Part shown: positions 1-12,900 of the stretch, in pieces
Layout of the letters: each line of letters starts with the position of its first letter
Numbering within the stretch: position 1 is the stretch's first letter
Assembly (NCBI GenBank): GCA_026874595.1
Contig: CM049311.1
Location: 35,443,176 to 35,507,175 of the forward strand
DNA: 64,000 nucleotides
Reading direction: 5' to 3'
DNA from: Sipunculus nudus
Taxonomy: Eukaryota > Annelida > Sipuncula > Golfingiida > Sipunculidae
Made by a program: the position numbers and the translations under genes
Notes under the pieces: generated by a model
What the model was told of the DNA's origin: nothing
Seen by the model: only the letters and a program-made list of their open reading frames with translations
Databases searched by the model: none

Positions 1-229
1 TTTTTCACAATACTCTCATGTGCGGTGTTCAATATATATGTTGTGTGTGTTTCATATTCACATTTGTGAATCGTACATTAATGAATATGTCATCATTGAA
101 GTGTGGCATGTATGATACCATACAGCAAAACTACGCCTGTATAAAATATACCACAGTAGCAGACATGTATTATTACAACATTTTGAAGTTTATTTTATCT
201 TCTTGTCAACTATCTTAACGGAATCTGGA

Positions 230-3200
230 TTAAAATTTTAATCTTCAAATGTTAGAGGGATTTCGGATAAATTGAAACGACATAAACTTTTTCAGTGGTT
301 ACGCGACAAGGACCAGGGAATCATCTTCCTACAGAAAACGGATGGTAAAGCTGAATAGGAATCTTCATGGGAAACAGAATGGGGCTCTAAAATATTATTT
401 GCGCATGGAAGCTCAAACAGCAGATTGTGTCGCAATACCTTTCTCTGAACAGTTGGATTTCTCTCTGGGGGAAACCATTTTAGACGATAATGGCCCTTTT
501 ATTTTAATAAGTTGCACAATAGAGGAAAAGGAAATTACCCTTGTTAATATGTATGCACCTACGAAGGGTCACTTAAATGAACAATGCGATTTTTTTTACA
601 AATTTACTTATATCACTGGAAGAAAACCGTGGAAAGAACATAATTATGGGTGGGGACTTAAATACTGTCATGGATTCAAACCTCTATAAGTTGGGGGGGG
701 GGGGATGTGAATCTGTTTCACAATGCAGATTATTACTAAAGTCTCTTATTGTGAATATAGTTTTACTGATATTTGGGGAGAATTAAACCAAGATGTACGT
801 ACATATGCTAAATACCAAAGAACCCCAGTCATTCTCAGCAGACTGGACTATTGGCTAATACCATCCTTTTTATCATCCGATGTTACTTCTGTTAACATCT
901 CACCAGCGATATGTTCTGATCACAGTTTAATTTCTTTTGAAATTAAAACAATAAGGTAACGAAACGTGGACCAGAATACTGGAAGTTCATTCAATACTTT
1001 TAAAAGACCCTGATTTCTGTGATGGGACAAATGGTGATTAAAAACTGCAAAGATACGTACAAGACAGAGCAAGACAAATGTCTAATATGGGACACGATAA
1101 TATGTGAGCTAAGAGGATATTCTTTCAAATAGAAATGTCAGAAAAACATTCCACAGGTATCTTAAATAGAAAAACATAAGTTAGATTTGGACATTACATG
1201 TGATGAATGTTACAGAGCATTAACGGAAATGAAATCTGGTAAAAGCCCGGGGCTAGATAGGTTCGGTGTAGAATTTTACAAACATTTTTGGAGCGATTTA
1301 GGCCACACTTTTATGGAACCAATTAATCATTCATTCAATCAGGCCATTTTAACAACTGAACAAAGAAGAGCCGTAACCTGTTTAATGCCTAAGAAAGGAA
1401 AGGGTATAAAGTTTATTAAGAACTGGAGGCCAATTTCTTTACTCTCAGCAGACTATAAAATTATTACAAAAGAACTTGCAAATAGGCTTTAACCATTATT
1501 ATCAGAACTAGTTCACAATCTAGCAATCAAACGGGTCTTATAAAGGGGAGATATAAAGGGGAAATATTCGCAAAATACAAGATATGTTACACATTACGAA
1601 ATGCAAACAGAGCGTATAATGGTACAAATAGATTTCGAAAAAGCTTATGACATCCTAGAATTCAATTATATCGAGAAAGCCTTGTGGAGTTTGCTATCGG
1701 ATAAAAATTTCGACGATGGATCTATATACTTTATTATCATATATCCACTTTTTTCTCACCACGGAGGGGCGTAAGGCAAGGCTGTCCTTTGTCGCCTTTT
1801 CTTTTTGTATATGTAACTGAATTGTTTTTAATTCATATACGCACCAAGCCATATTTTTATAGGCGTAAAATAGGAAACACGGGAATAAAATTATCTCAAT
1901 TTACAGATGATACTACTTGTTTCTTACCAAATGTAAACTCAGGTAAAGAATTGTTAAGATGTTTATTAAAATTTGGTGTATAATTTTGGCTTTAAAGCTA
2001 ATTTCGACCAATCAGAGGCAAGGTGGCTGGGAGACACAGCAGGGAAAGATGATGGAGATCTTCCTGTCAGATGGCTATTTTAAGTGTTTGGGTATAACCC
2101 CGGCGGATGATGAAAGTACTACTTCGATGATAAATTTTAACGAGAAATACGAAAATCTAGATAAGATCCTTAAAATATGGAGGCGAAGAAATTTAACATT
2201 AAAAGGACGTATTTGAGTAATTTAATCTCTTGCTATTTCACAATTGATATACATTATGTCAGTTATCCACATACCAACAAAAATGCTAAAGCAGTCCCAA
2301 ACAATAATAAATCAGTTTATATGAAATAATTAACCGCCTAAGATCAAGTTTTTAATGTCGTCATTCAGGAATGGAGAACTGAATGCACTTGACTTGCATA
2401 TCCTCATTGACTACTTAAAATTAACTTGGATTAAACGCTATAAGTTTGGAAACGGATATCAGTGAAAGAATATTTTTGATTGATTGTTCAGTGATCGGAT
2501 TTTAAAACCGTCGGACATGTTTCTTGGTTGCTGTAATGGCTTATATAATGAGGACATTCCATATTTTTCTCAATATTTGCTTATCGCATTAAATAATTTT
2601 TATAACATGCGAGATATTACATATACAAAGCATGTTAAAAGGGAAATGCTCTGGTACAATAAAAATATTAAGATAGAAAACAAAACTGTGTTTTATCCTA
2701 AATGGTATAAAGTCGGCATAAAGCGTGTTTGTGACATAGTAACTTATTAGGGAAGATTTTTATCGCCAACTGAATTGAATAGAAATTATGGGCTCGAGTT
2801 TCATTTTCTGGAATATATGGCAGTAAAAAGTTCTATACCTTTTTGCTGGAAACAAATTATATTACTCTCCAGAATATGCAAGGGTCAGGGAGTAAACCGT
2901 CTGATTAGTGATGAAGAATTATTTCATGCTTTATCACTTTCTTGCAAAAAGATAAGTTAAACTTTTGTAAGTGGGTACCAGTAGCTGCCTGTATTGAGAG
3001 AGAAATGGGAACGGGATTTGTTTGACTCATGTTTAGATTTGGACATAAAATTATCAATGCTCATACACCTGTACCAAAGAAGTTAAACTCCAAGATTTTT
3101 AATAAAGGGTCACCCATAGAATAATAGCACACAGGAAATGGCAAATTCTCCAAAATGTATATGTTGCAATGATTGTGAAAAAACTATTTTGCATACATTT

Positions 3201-3340
3201 ATTGAATGTGACGATGTTGAGATATTCTGGAATGATTTTATCAAATGGTGGTCCGACCTGTGCCAAGATAACTTTGTCTTGTTAGATATGCAAATATACG
3301 CTTTGGACATGCTCCAAGAATACCATATTGGGCTGTGAAT
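230..3340 (+). pseudogene. Degenerate L1/Tx1-like LINE ORF2 (endonuclease + reverse transcriptase)
   Basis: Relic of a non-LTR retrotransposon ORF2, broken by many stops and frameshifts. An apurinic-type endonuclease start reads NVRGISDKLKRHKLFQWL at about 249-300, followed by NMYAPTKGH near 550 and GGDLNTVMDS near 650; a SRLDYWLIP motif lies near 840. The RT begins at 1187 with MKSGKSPGLDRFGVEFYKHF and NWRPISLLSADYK, then DFEKAYD near 1635, RQGCPLSPFLF near 1775 and QFTDDTT (a variant of YADD) near 1900. RNLTLKGRI near 2190 matches the thumb region. At 3138-3290 a Cys-rich tail (CICCNDCEKTILHTFIEC) resembles the C-terminal zinc-finger-like segment of L1-type elements. The motif order is full length, but no frame is intact, so it cannot move by itself. 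Confidence 0.85.
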
Positions 3341-3429
3341 ACGGAAATATTAGGTGACCTGTTTTGAATGTTTTGTATATTGCACATACAATTCATTTGG
3401 TCATTTGAATGTAATCCTCTGGCTGAAAC

Positions 3430-4180
3430 ACGGTGACAGATAAAATGGAGCGATGTTGTTCTTAGCTTTGAACACAAGAACAAGTATCTTATATTTTACT
3501 CTTCGCTGTATCGGCAACTAGTGAAGAAAGCTGAGTATGGTATAATATGATCATGTTTTGCACTGCTGGTAAGAATTCTTGCTGCTATGTTCTGTGGCGG
3601 CTGGAGGCGATTAATAAGAATCGCTAGAAGACCACATAATAATGCGTTACAACAATCTTGTTAAGTGGTAATGAAACCATGGATTAAACATTCCATGTAT
3701 CAGGGTCCATGTTTTTCTTAACTTTTTTCTTATGTTATGGAGGTGAAAATAGGCAGATTTGCAGACAGACGTGACATGTGCCTCCATTTGTTAGTTGTAA
3801 TCCATTTTGACGGTAATATTGCTGGCAAAAGATGACGCTCATATCTTCTGGTTGACATCTTGAAAGAACCATAAAACACTTTGCTGTATATTTGTATGAA
3901 AGCAATAAATAAAAACGCGGTCTTTTCATAATTCATTTCTAAACTTAATTGATGCAACATGTCTGTGCAGCTTCATGTTTCCATGACAGCGATGGCGTTG
4001 TCTAATTAATCGGCCTTAAAGGTGATCCATAACTGAGTATCATCTGCATAAAGGTGATATTTAATGTCAAGCCTACGTAGCAGCTAGCAAATAGATGATA
4101 GACAGTAAAGAGCGCCGGTCCAAAAACTAATCCCTGAGATACACCACAATCAAATATTTTTATTTTAGATTTTGCTACTT
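3430..4180 (-). pseudogene. Degenerate CR1/L2-like LINE reverse-transcriptase 3' half
   Basis: Reading the minus strand from about 4165, GVSQGLVFGPALFTVY is followed after a frame change by YHLYADDTQLWIT, the RT catalytic block. Further along come LEMNYEKTAFLFI (the LN-DKTE-LLI position) and then, at about 3690-3500, a segment close to LDYCNALLYGLP, LQPPQNIAARILT and HDHIIPYSAFF, which is the usual C-terminal RT region of CR1/L2-type LINEs. Stops and frame changes are frequent. It lies tail to tail with the plus-strand LINE just upstream and is a different clade. Confidence 0.75.
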
Positions 4181-4199
4181 TAAGTATGATCTTTTGTTG

Positions 4200-5245
4200 A
4201 CGATTTACAAGATACAGTATTATCCACTCGAATACAGTGGTTTATATAATATACGACAATGTTCGTTGTGCCCAAGATATATAATACCAAGATGATTAAA
4301 GATTAAAAGACTAAGAGATTAACTCCTAGAGCAGTTGCAATTAACAGAACAAATTCAAAATCATATAAAATCGATCTAGTATCCTTTAGTTTCACACGAA
4401 AGCTACAATATCAAAGCTATAGCTCGATTTTATGATTTAAATGGCAACCATCTTGTTTTTTTTACGGGCAGAGGGGTTGATAAAATTCCTTACCTACTTT
4501 TTTTAACTTAGTGCCTGTATGAAATAAAAGCAAGCGCTATCTGAATGTAGGCATTCAATTCACAAGGGTCTGTGATTTGGGTACACGAGCAACATCACAA
4601 ACATATTTTAGCATTTTATATCAGAAAAAACGGGATGGGTTCGGCAGAAAGAATACGCATATTTATTTAGAACTGCAACATTAAATACATGAATAATTTT
4701 GTCTCATTATATCTTGGCATATAGAAATCATTTCTAAATAGGTAGTTTTTAATGTCTACATATCATAACATGAGGCTCTTCCATTCTAAGTAGGTATGGA
4801 TGTGCGACCTTCGATAAAATAGTAAAAAAAAATATAAGAGAAATTTTCATTATTAAAGAGTCATTGACCGTGAAACTTCATATTAGAAATAACTTTATTA
4901 AAATACATGGAAAATACTAATTACAAAGTTGTCATATAAAGCTGAATAATGGTATTGTAGTGAAAAGTGGCGAGTCTCGTCTGACAGTAACTGGACGAAA
5001 AGGCGACCCGGTTTTTCCAGCCATTTGGTGGTTTTGGTTCTTTTGATAAAAGTGTCGGGTTCTCTTAATAATAGAATGGCTTGAACACGGTGAGGAAGTG
5101 AGGGAAATGGTAATGAAGGGAATCAGTTGGTAACAAAAGTGATCTGCTATGGATACATGGTAGTTTTATACTATTTCTTTGAAAGTGGGTACATAATATG
5201 CAAAGCAGGGAAAGAAGAGGCTTCATATAATTGTTTATTAAAACA
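4200..5245. other. Intergenic, no recognised feature
   Basis: AT-rich sequence without a convincing ORF, splice-framed exon or repeat structure on either strand. Confidence 0.6.
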
Positions 5246-5249
5246 TTAC

Positions 5250-5645
5250 ATTAACTAAATACTACATGTATTTATATACTGCAAGAAGTATTTAAATCTT
5301 ACTTTTTTTACATTTTATATTTACTACGCTTACTAAAGTGGGATGTTGATGTTTCAAGCAACATCAATACTCGTGCCGACACAACGACGCATCGATAAAT
5401 GTGATCGAAATAATAGGTCTATATCCACAATTTTCTAATTCGTTGGATATGACATCAGCATATTGCTGAAACCTAAGATGTTCATTTACCGAAAGAAGTG
5501 TCGATATCCCCTCTCTTCTCAGTTTGTGTCTAAAATCTGTAACTTATATATTCAACTTTAAGAAGTGGAAACCTAGCAGTGGTCCATATTTAGACAAACC
5601 TGATTCAATGCAGAATATTTATTACTGTAGGTGCTTCCTACATCA
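5250..5645. repeat. Segment paralogous to 22540-22900 (upstream edge of lectin block A)
   Basis: Diverged but collinear with 22540-22900. Shared landmarks are ATACTACATGTATTTATATA, ATCAATACTCGTGCC, AGCATATTGCTG, ATGTTCATTTACC and GATATGCCCTC/GATATCCCCTC, in the same order and spacing. It marks the left end of the old duplication that produced lectin loci A and B. Confidence 0.65.
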
Positions 5646-5769
5646 AATTAGTCCGTTCACTGACTCAAGAATAGTTTTTTTTTTCAAAATACGACTGAAC
5701 ATGGTATGGTCGTTTTTGTGCTAGCTTTGCCCCTATTGGTATCGAACCTACGGCACAGTTGAGTAAAGA

Positions 5770-6585
5770 TATATTGTCCCCCACTCGGCGGATGCGGGGG
5801 ACATTGATTTGGGAGTGTCTGTCTGTCTGTCTGTCTCTCTGTCTGTCGGTCAGGTGTATTCGTTACCTTGTGATAACTTTCCTAAATTTGATCCGATTTC
5901 ATTCATATTTAGATCAGTGATTACTCTCATGCATACCCTGGTTGGGATTGGTTTTGGAGTGTCTGGCTTCTGTCTGTCCGTCCGTCACTCGGTCTGACCG
6001 TCCGTCAGGTTTTCGATTCCGTGCGATAACTTTCCTAAACATTATCCAGTTTCATTCAAATAATGGTGAGTGATGGTGAGTGATTGCTCACATGCTTACC
6101 TTGCCTGGGATTGGTTTTGGAGTGCCTGGCTCCTGTCTGTCTGTCTGTCACTCTGTCTGTCCGTCCGTCAGGTTTTCGTTTCCGTGCGATAACTTTCCTA
6201 AATAATATCCAATTTCATTCAAATTTGGGTCAGTGATTGCATTCATGCTTACCTTGGTTGGGATTGGTTTTGGAGTGTCTGGCTTCTGTCTATCTGTCTT
6301 TCTTTTACTCTGATTGTCGGTCCGTCACCTTTTTTTTCCGTGCGATAACTTTCCTTAAAATTATATGATTTCATTCAAATATGGGGCATAAATTGCTCTT
6401 ATGCTTTCCTTGGTTTGGATGTGGCTTCTGCCTGTCTATCAGTCATTATGTCTGTCTGTCCGTTAGGTTATCGTTACTTTGCGATGATTTTCCTAAATAT
6501 TATCCGATTTCATTCAAATCTAGCTGGGTCAGTGATTGCTCGTAGGCAGGCCTTGGTAGGGATTGGTTTATGGGTGTCTATTTGA
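5770..6585. repeat. Imperfect tandem repeat, about five units of 150-160 bp
   Basis: Each unit has GGGATTGGTTTTGGAGTGTC, a run of GTCTGTC/GTCCGTC, the box CCGTGCGATAACTTTCCTAAA, and TTTCATTCAAAT. GATTGG-type starts fall near 5806, 5946, 6109, 6261 and 6560, so the period drifts. It has the composition of a widespread molluscan dispersed repeat. Confidence 0.8.
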
Positions 6586-7365
6586 AAAAAAAAATAATTC
6601 TCTCCAGCTCAAAAATATAACTATCAAATTTTGGATCAATTTCTCCACGTTTTTCAGTTTTTATGTTCGCCTGCTGATGTCTCCACATGTCATAGTGCAT
6701 CTGTTTAAGTTTTCATGTGCCCTCAAGATGTACATGTCCTTATTTGGTTGCTGATCAAGCATAAAAGACAACAAGATCCAAAAGCGGAGGACATAAATTC
6801 CACGAATTTGCTGTTTAGATCGGTTTTATTTCAGTCCATCACGTCACATTGAACCAGGCAATCACATCATGATTTTTTTTATGTGTGTCTTGATGGGAAT
6901 GCCTGCAATAAAATTCCCAATATGTTAAAATTACACCTTTATAATTACATCTCGTTAACATTTATCTTGGTCCTACTGTGTATTTGGCAACGGGCAAAGA
7001 TGCTTATCTGTTTTTTACTCTTGGCTGCCTTTGACGTGTAAGAAAATCTACCAAATGGCGAGAGCGACAGGACAAACATACCGAAAAGCACTAAAATATC
7101 TCGATGACAAAACAAATAATTTCGTTCTTTATGGTAATGCAACTCGGCTGACAAAATATCTTATCACTTAAAATCAAATCAGACTAACTGTCGTGTATGT
7201 TTTTCTTTACGGCCCCGTCGGTCTGATTTTAATCATTACTGAGACGTGTTTTCCCATCCCTAGCTGTCAATCAGAGTCCCCTATAAGTGGTGCTTTCACG
7301 GTCCTATCGCTCGATTTATATAATGTCTACTGCATTTTGTTTTCACGGAAGACTAAGTATAGATC

Positions 7366-7420
7366 TAAATAAAACGCCCACTGAATAATATTTGCAAGGC
7401 CCTGTCTGTCCAGTATAAAT
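7366..7420 (+). promoter_or_regulatory. Lectin A promoter: conserved upstream box and TATA box
   Basis: TATAAAT lies at 7414-7420, about 1.6 kb upstream of the coding start. About 35 bases earlier, AATAAAACGCCCACT is conserved in locus B (32138-32152, with a TATA-like TATAATTA at 32182). Conservation between diverged paralogues, together with the spliced non-coding exon that follows, supports a core promoter. Transcription would begin near 7445. Confidence 0.5.
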
Positions 7421-7444
7421 AGAATGTGCGGGACTTGCCGAGAC

Positions 7445-7971
7445 ATATTTTGTCGGCTACCTCGCTACCAGCTGCACAGCCTATGTAATCTTCAAAGGAA
7501 CAAAGTATCCAGACAGCCTGGAATGACTGGCTTAATCATAAAAATGACACCGATATATAAACAGGAATAAGCGTTGTCGGGTTGTTATAATTGCCTAACA
7601 GATCTTCCGCATCGAACAACAAAAGGATGAAAAGAGAGATCGGCTATATATTCAGTATTAGTCCAGTCAAACAGCTGACAGTAACAATGGTGGTTTTAAT
7701 GACAAATGGAAAGACTGAGTATATCCTATGTAGGTGTATATCAAAATGTGCGTGTATATTTTTGTTTAAACCTAGATCCACATTATAGTCATTTATCTTG
7801 TGTTTTCTATACACAAAACACATGACTGCATTTCTGCAGTAATCACAAATTTTAATAAGTAAACACTGTTAAATAAGTAATCAATAACGACATGTCCCAG
7901 AATACCTTTACCTTCAGCGGACTCCAGTGGCAATTATTCGTCCAGTCCGACCCTTGATACGTACAGGAGCT
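7445..7971 (+). other. Lectin A non-coding first exon (5' UTR)
   Basis: Ends at 7971 in a good donor (GTAAGT). The 3' portion (about 7890-7971, TCCCAGAATACCTTTA and CAGTCCGAC) is conserved at 32524-32605 and 45090-45168, each also ending in GTAAGT. No ATG-initiated ORF continues across the junction. The exon start is inferred from the TATA position only. Confidence 0.5.
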
Positions 7972-9015
7972 GTAAGTTTTATTTGTTTTATTTTATTCCG
8001 ACATGGAGAACTTTTACGACAGCCGTATTAACACTTGTCGATGTTCATATTTTATTCCCGGCCCATGTCTAGCTAATTGTTTAAAAGGATTTAGTTAAAC
8101 TGGTGCATCGATCCTGGTTGACACCAAGATAACCGAGATAAGCCCCCGTCACGTGGTCCGAAACCGAAATCGAACTATGTAGAATTAAAAGTAATAGTTA
8201 AGCAAGCATTAAAAATGGAGGTGGTTACCACAAAAAATAACAATATTAATATTGGATAGACTTATGAGTGACATAAGACATGTCGCCTGAAAATGATACA
8301 CAATCTCTGTTTCACGTATAAGACCGCCAGCTTTTGCCGTGTCACATAGATACATCATAACGAAAATATTTTAAGAAAACGCGGCGGCCTGTGGGAAATA
8401 TCACGGTACCGTATATATCTAGCAATTATTATGTTTCACTATATAGAATTTCTACAAGATAGAGATGACCACATTTGTCTGTTCTACATGACCAAAAAAA
8501 CTTAAGCTTTATAGGCCATGCAATCAAAATATGGGAACGTAAATCAATTGTGAAAATTAACCACTGAATAAAAAGTTCTTTTTTTTTTGCGTCAGCTGAC
8601 AGGAAGGATTCGAAGGCGACAGTTTTGCGATATTGGTAGATGAGACAAAAAGGTCAATCCTATATCTATATATTCAAGGGTTGTCTTTCTCGTCCATTTG
8701 ACTACGTTGCAGTTTTCATTTCGAATAAGTATTCAGAAGACACCAGTTCAACATTAGCAGGTATATCACTAAAAATGTTGTCTTTAGTGCAATTCGCAAA
8801 TTTACCTTAATAATAATGATCGTGAGTAAAACAAAACAAGTTGACCAGTTGAACTTTATATAATTATATTGGCAATGGACCAGGCAGTGACTTTAAGAAC
8901 TGGTGCAGTTCTCGCCATGAAGTAACGCCGATCTGTAAAATATAATAACAAGGAAAATCAATTGAGAATAAATTTTAACCTGATACTCTGTTATCTTCAG
9001 AAATCATCGGACAAT

Positions 9016-9901
9016 ATGGCCCTCGCACGGTGGGAAATGTATACCTCTGTTCTTCTTGGAATTGGTAGGGATAAACATGTTTTAATATAAAGCTTTATTT
9101 TAATTGCAGTGTATATTTTTAAGAACTTCATGATGTTCATATGCAAATATATCACTAAGTTACGTATTAATATGATAAAGTGTAATATGTTTGAATATAT
9201 TAAATTACTTCTTTAATATCGTATGATAAGATTAGTTTTAATATAATACAGTAAAGTATAATATAATAAAATATTACTTTATACTCTGATAGAATATGTG
9301 CTCTTGTCTTGGTCTGGTATTTCATTCAGGGGATCAATGTCCAAACAATCCATCTCTGGCATTTTGCTTTATCCGTTGGAATAATATTAAACACAAGAAA
9401 TATACATGAAGTTAAATAAGGAACGTAATTTTCCATGCGTGTCATTTCAGTTTATTAAGCCTACCAAGCGGGGAAAGGGGAGGCTTTTATTGGCTGAAAA
9501 TTTTTAATTTTTATAATGATATTTGGTGTTGATCTTTAGGCGGGGGCTATCTCAGCTTCACACATTTAACCCCTTTATTTTCTTTCTGCCCGTGCCTGTT
9601 TTATGCCTCTAATAGGGCTGACTGCTAAATGCGCTTTATTGTTGAAATATATTGTATTAGATAAATAATAAAAAATACATTTTCCAAAATCTTCTTTGGC
9701 CAGCGTAACAGATTATCGTCTCATTTATTTTTGACCTTGACCTAATTTTCAAGAACCTTACAAGAATAATATTTCTTTTGATCGCACCATGATTGCAGAT
9801 CCCTTACATAATTATGAAATTAACCGGGGCGTGGGGGGGGGGGGGGGCGTAGTGGACATGCCTTCAGAATTGTTTCAGCGATTGCACTTATATCATATGC
9901 A

Positions 9902-9952
<51 letters not shown>

Positions 9953-9953
9953 C

Positions 9954-9985
<32 letters not shown>

Positions 9986-12900
9986 AATGTCCTTCGTGAT
10001 ATTAGCACACAATCATATATTACTATATCATATAAAAGTTATTACACAATTTGATATTTATTATATGTTTTAGCGTAATAAATTGAAATAAACAAAATTA
10101 AAGTCGAATATTCTTTGATAGATTATGTGTTTGTTTCTCTGTGTGCTTTTCCATTCACTGGACCTAAACCTTAACAGTGTTTGACATGTGTCTCAACACA
10201 GTGATTTAAAACTCCTAAAAGAGGAAAAAGAGGCCTTTATTGATTAATGAGTTTAATTCCTGTATTGATGTAGAGTTCTGATTTTTTATAACAGGGGGCG
10301 CTATCAGAAGTCCTTTGCATGCTAAACCATTGACCTGATTCCATCTGGGTGTACTAAACCTATCAGAAGGCTTACCGCTGAATGACCTATATTGTAATAT
10401 TAAAATAAAAAAATAATTAATTTATTTCAGAATAATTTCAGGTATTATACTTATATGATATGAAAGTATTATAACTGGTGATTTTTAGTTTGCTTGTTAA
10501 ATGCGGCACGAAAAAGTGAAAGAAATGACTCTGCAGCCATACAAGCCGGACTAAAATGGAAATTAGGATGTCATGGACTTTGCCTAGGAGGATGCCCATA
10601 TCCTAAGTTTAACAGAGACATGATATTCTTGTTGTCAAGTTTACTTCCAAAGAGAGCTGATACCAAGCCCGTATGCGGTACGCCTTTATTTTTCTGAGAA
10701 TAAAACTAAATAAACAAATAATGGAGATTAAAAAATTAGACATGATACGATAAATTTTGAAAGCATGTGGGGAAGCAAAAAAAAATGCTTCACTTTTTTT
10801 TTTAATTTGCAGACAATCACGACAATTGTCTATTCTCCATACGAAAAGAAAACAAATTTGCAAACTGATCAGGTTTAAGCGCATCATAACAAAACGAAAT
10901 TTTTATTTTTTTTTCCTTTTCGGACATTCTCGAGAACCTGCACCTCGAAATTGGTAAAATTTCAAATGAAATACACTTTTCTTTATTTCGAGGTCCAAAA
11001 TTGACTGAAAAACAGTTTTTTTTGCCTAAACAATTATACTTTTTTGTACAAATAAACAACATTTTTCGCGTTTTGTTTTTTAATTGTTCACACTCTACAA
11101 GTAGCATAATGAGTTGAATTTAAAATAATTTATTGTATCGAAGCTGTGGGAAAAAATCTAAATATTTTCTTCCTCTTCCTAGAATGTCCAAGTGGTTTTA
11201 AAATTCCATTTTATCCGAAAAACACAAATCTGGTGTCATGCTATCTGCTTGAGCTGGAAAATATCTACCTGATCAGGCAGGCGGAGGCAAAATGCCGGGA
11301 CGAGGGAGCACAGCTTGTCAGCATTGAAAGCAAAGAAGAAAATCAACATCTTTATGCGGCAATACCGGATGAATACAAAGGTGACTATATGAACATACAA
11401 TCATGAGATAGAACAAATTATATATTCACCTTATAATATTATTACCTTATAATTATAATAACACCTTATTGTGACTGGTAAAATACCTTAGGGAGGCCGG
11501 GGGGTGGGGAGGGGGGGGGGGGGGTATGCTAATAAAAGTAGGTTAGGGTATTTTTTTAATTTGTTTTCTTTTCTTTTTAAAAGAAATAATTTTTTGTTTA
11601 TTTTTACAAAATTTAAAATTTTAATTTCAAGCAAGCAAGAAATATTGTACGGAAAATATTGTCATGTAATTTAATAGCGTGACTTGATCTTACTAGGTTT
11701 TTAAAATAGCGCACTTTTTAATGAATAATTTGTATTTGTATAAAAATATTCATCAATTCATGTACCATTGAAAATAATATTATCAAGTTAGAATTGATGT
11801 GTGGATATATATTTTGATTGCAATCCAGGTGATACTTTCCACGGTTTTATGAAAATATCGATGTGGAAGTAAATGTTTTATTTTTTACACTCTCTGGCCG
11901 TTTACAAGAAAGGCCATACACAAAATTCATCATTCTAAAGATTCCACAAATGTGGTGCAAGCTAGCGATTTATTTTCTTCTTTATTTTACTTACTTTGCT
12001 TAAATTATCGAGACACAGCTCGTAGAATTTTACCAGGTTGTCTCAAAATACTAAAGTAAATACCACAATGCTTGATATGGTATATGTATTTGATAAACAC
12101 GACATTTAGTCCAGTTTTCGATGACTCTAGGAATATTTTAAGAGAAATATTGGTAGAGAACAAATTAGCAACATTATCAAAGACCTGCAACGAACTGTAC
12201 ACATTTTGATCCAAGAAAAATGGGAGCGGCGAATCCGTAGAACCGTCGCATTTTTTGCCTAAACTAAACCACCTTATTGCATGTAACTAAATATTGTCAC
12301 ATCGGGAAAGAATTGAACGTTCAGGTTCTTTTAAAAGTCAAACCAACTGGCTGAACTCATACATAAATACACTCCAAAAAGACGAATATTACATTAGTTA
12401 ACAAAAAAATCATTATATTAAGGAAAGAAGTTGCTTACATTTCTCTGAAGAGGCGCTCCATATGTACATACACTCATGATAAACACAGAAAAGGCACTGA
12501 GTCCGTTATCACACTACACAAAGCAGCCCTTTGTAACCGTCATCTGGTCAAACACCATTCCCATATAAAGGCCGTGTCACACAGCCATTGACGCATAAAT
12601 TGCGCATAATGTACGCATAAAATTGAAAAATCTGGATTTATACGCGGACATACGTGGAAAAAATTAGAAAAGTTGGGGGTTATGCGTGAAATTTTGACAG
12701 ATGAATCACGCAAGAACGACGCATAAACTACGCATGAAATACGAATAAACTGCCCAAAGAACACGCATATCCACGGAAAAGCCAAATTCCTAGATAATTC
12801 CCACGTAATGTGCGATATATAAGTGATACATCTGCGATACATGCGTGTTATATGGGTGAAAGGTTCGTTAAACAAACGCGGACATACGCGGAACGGTCGT

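Noticed and set aside
342-959. Three overlapping short frames as separate small genes
   Set aside because: Together they are pieces of one frameshifted LINE endonuclease.
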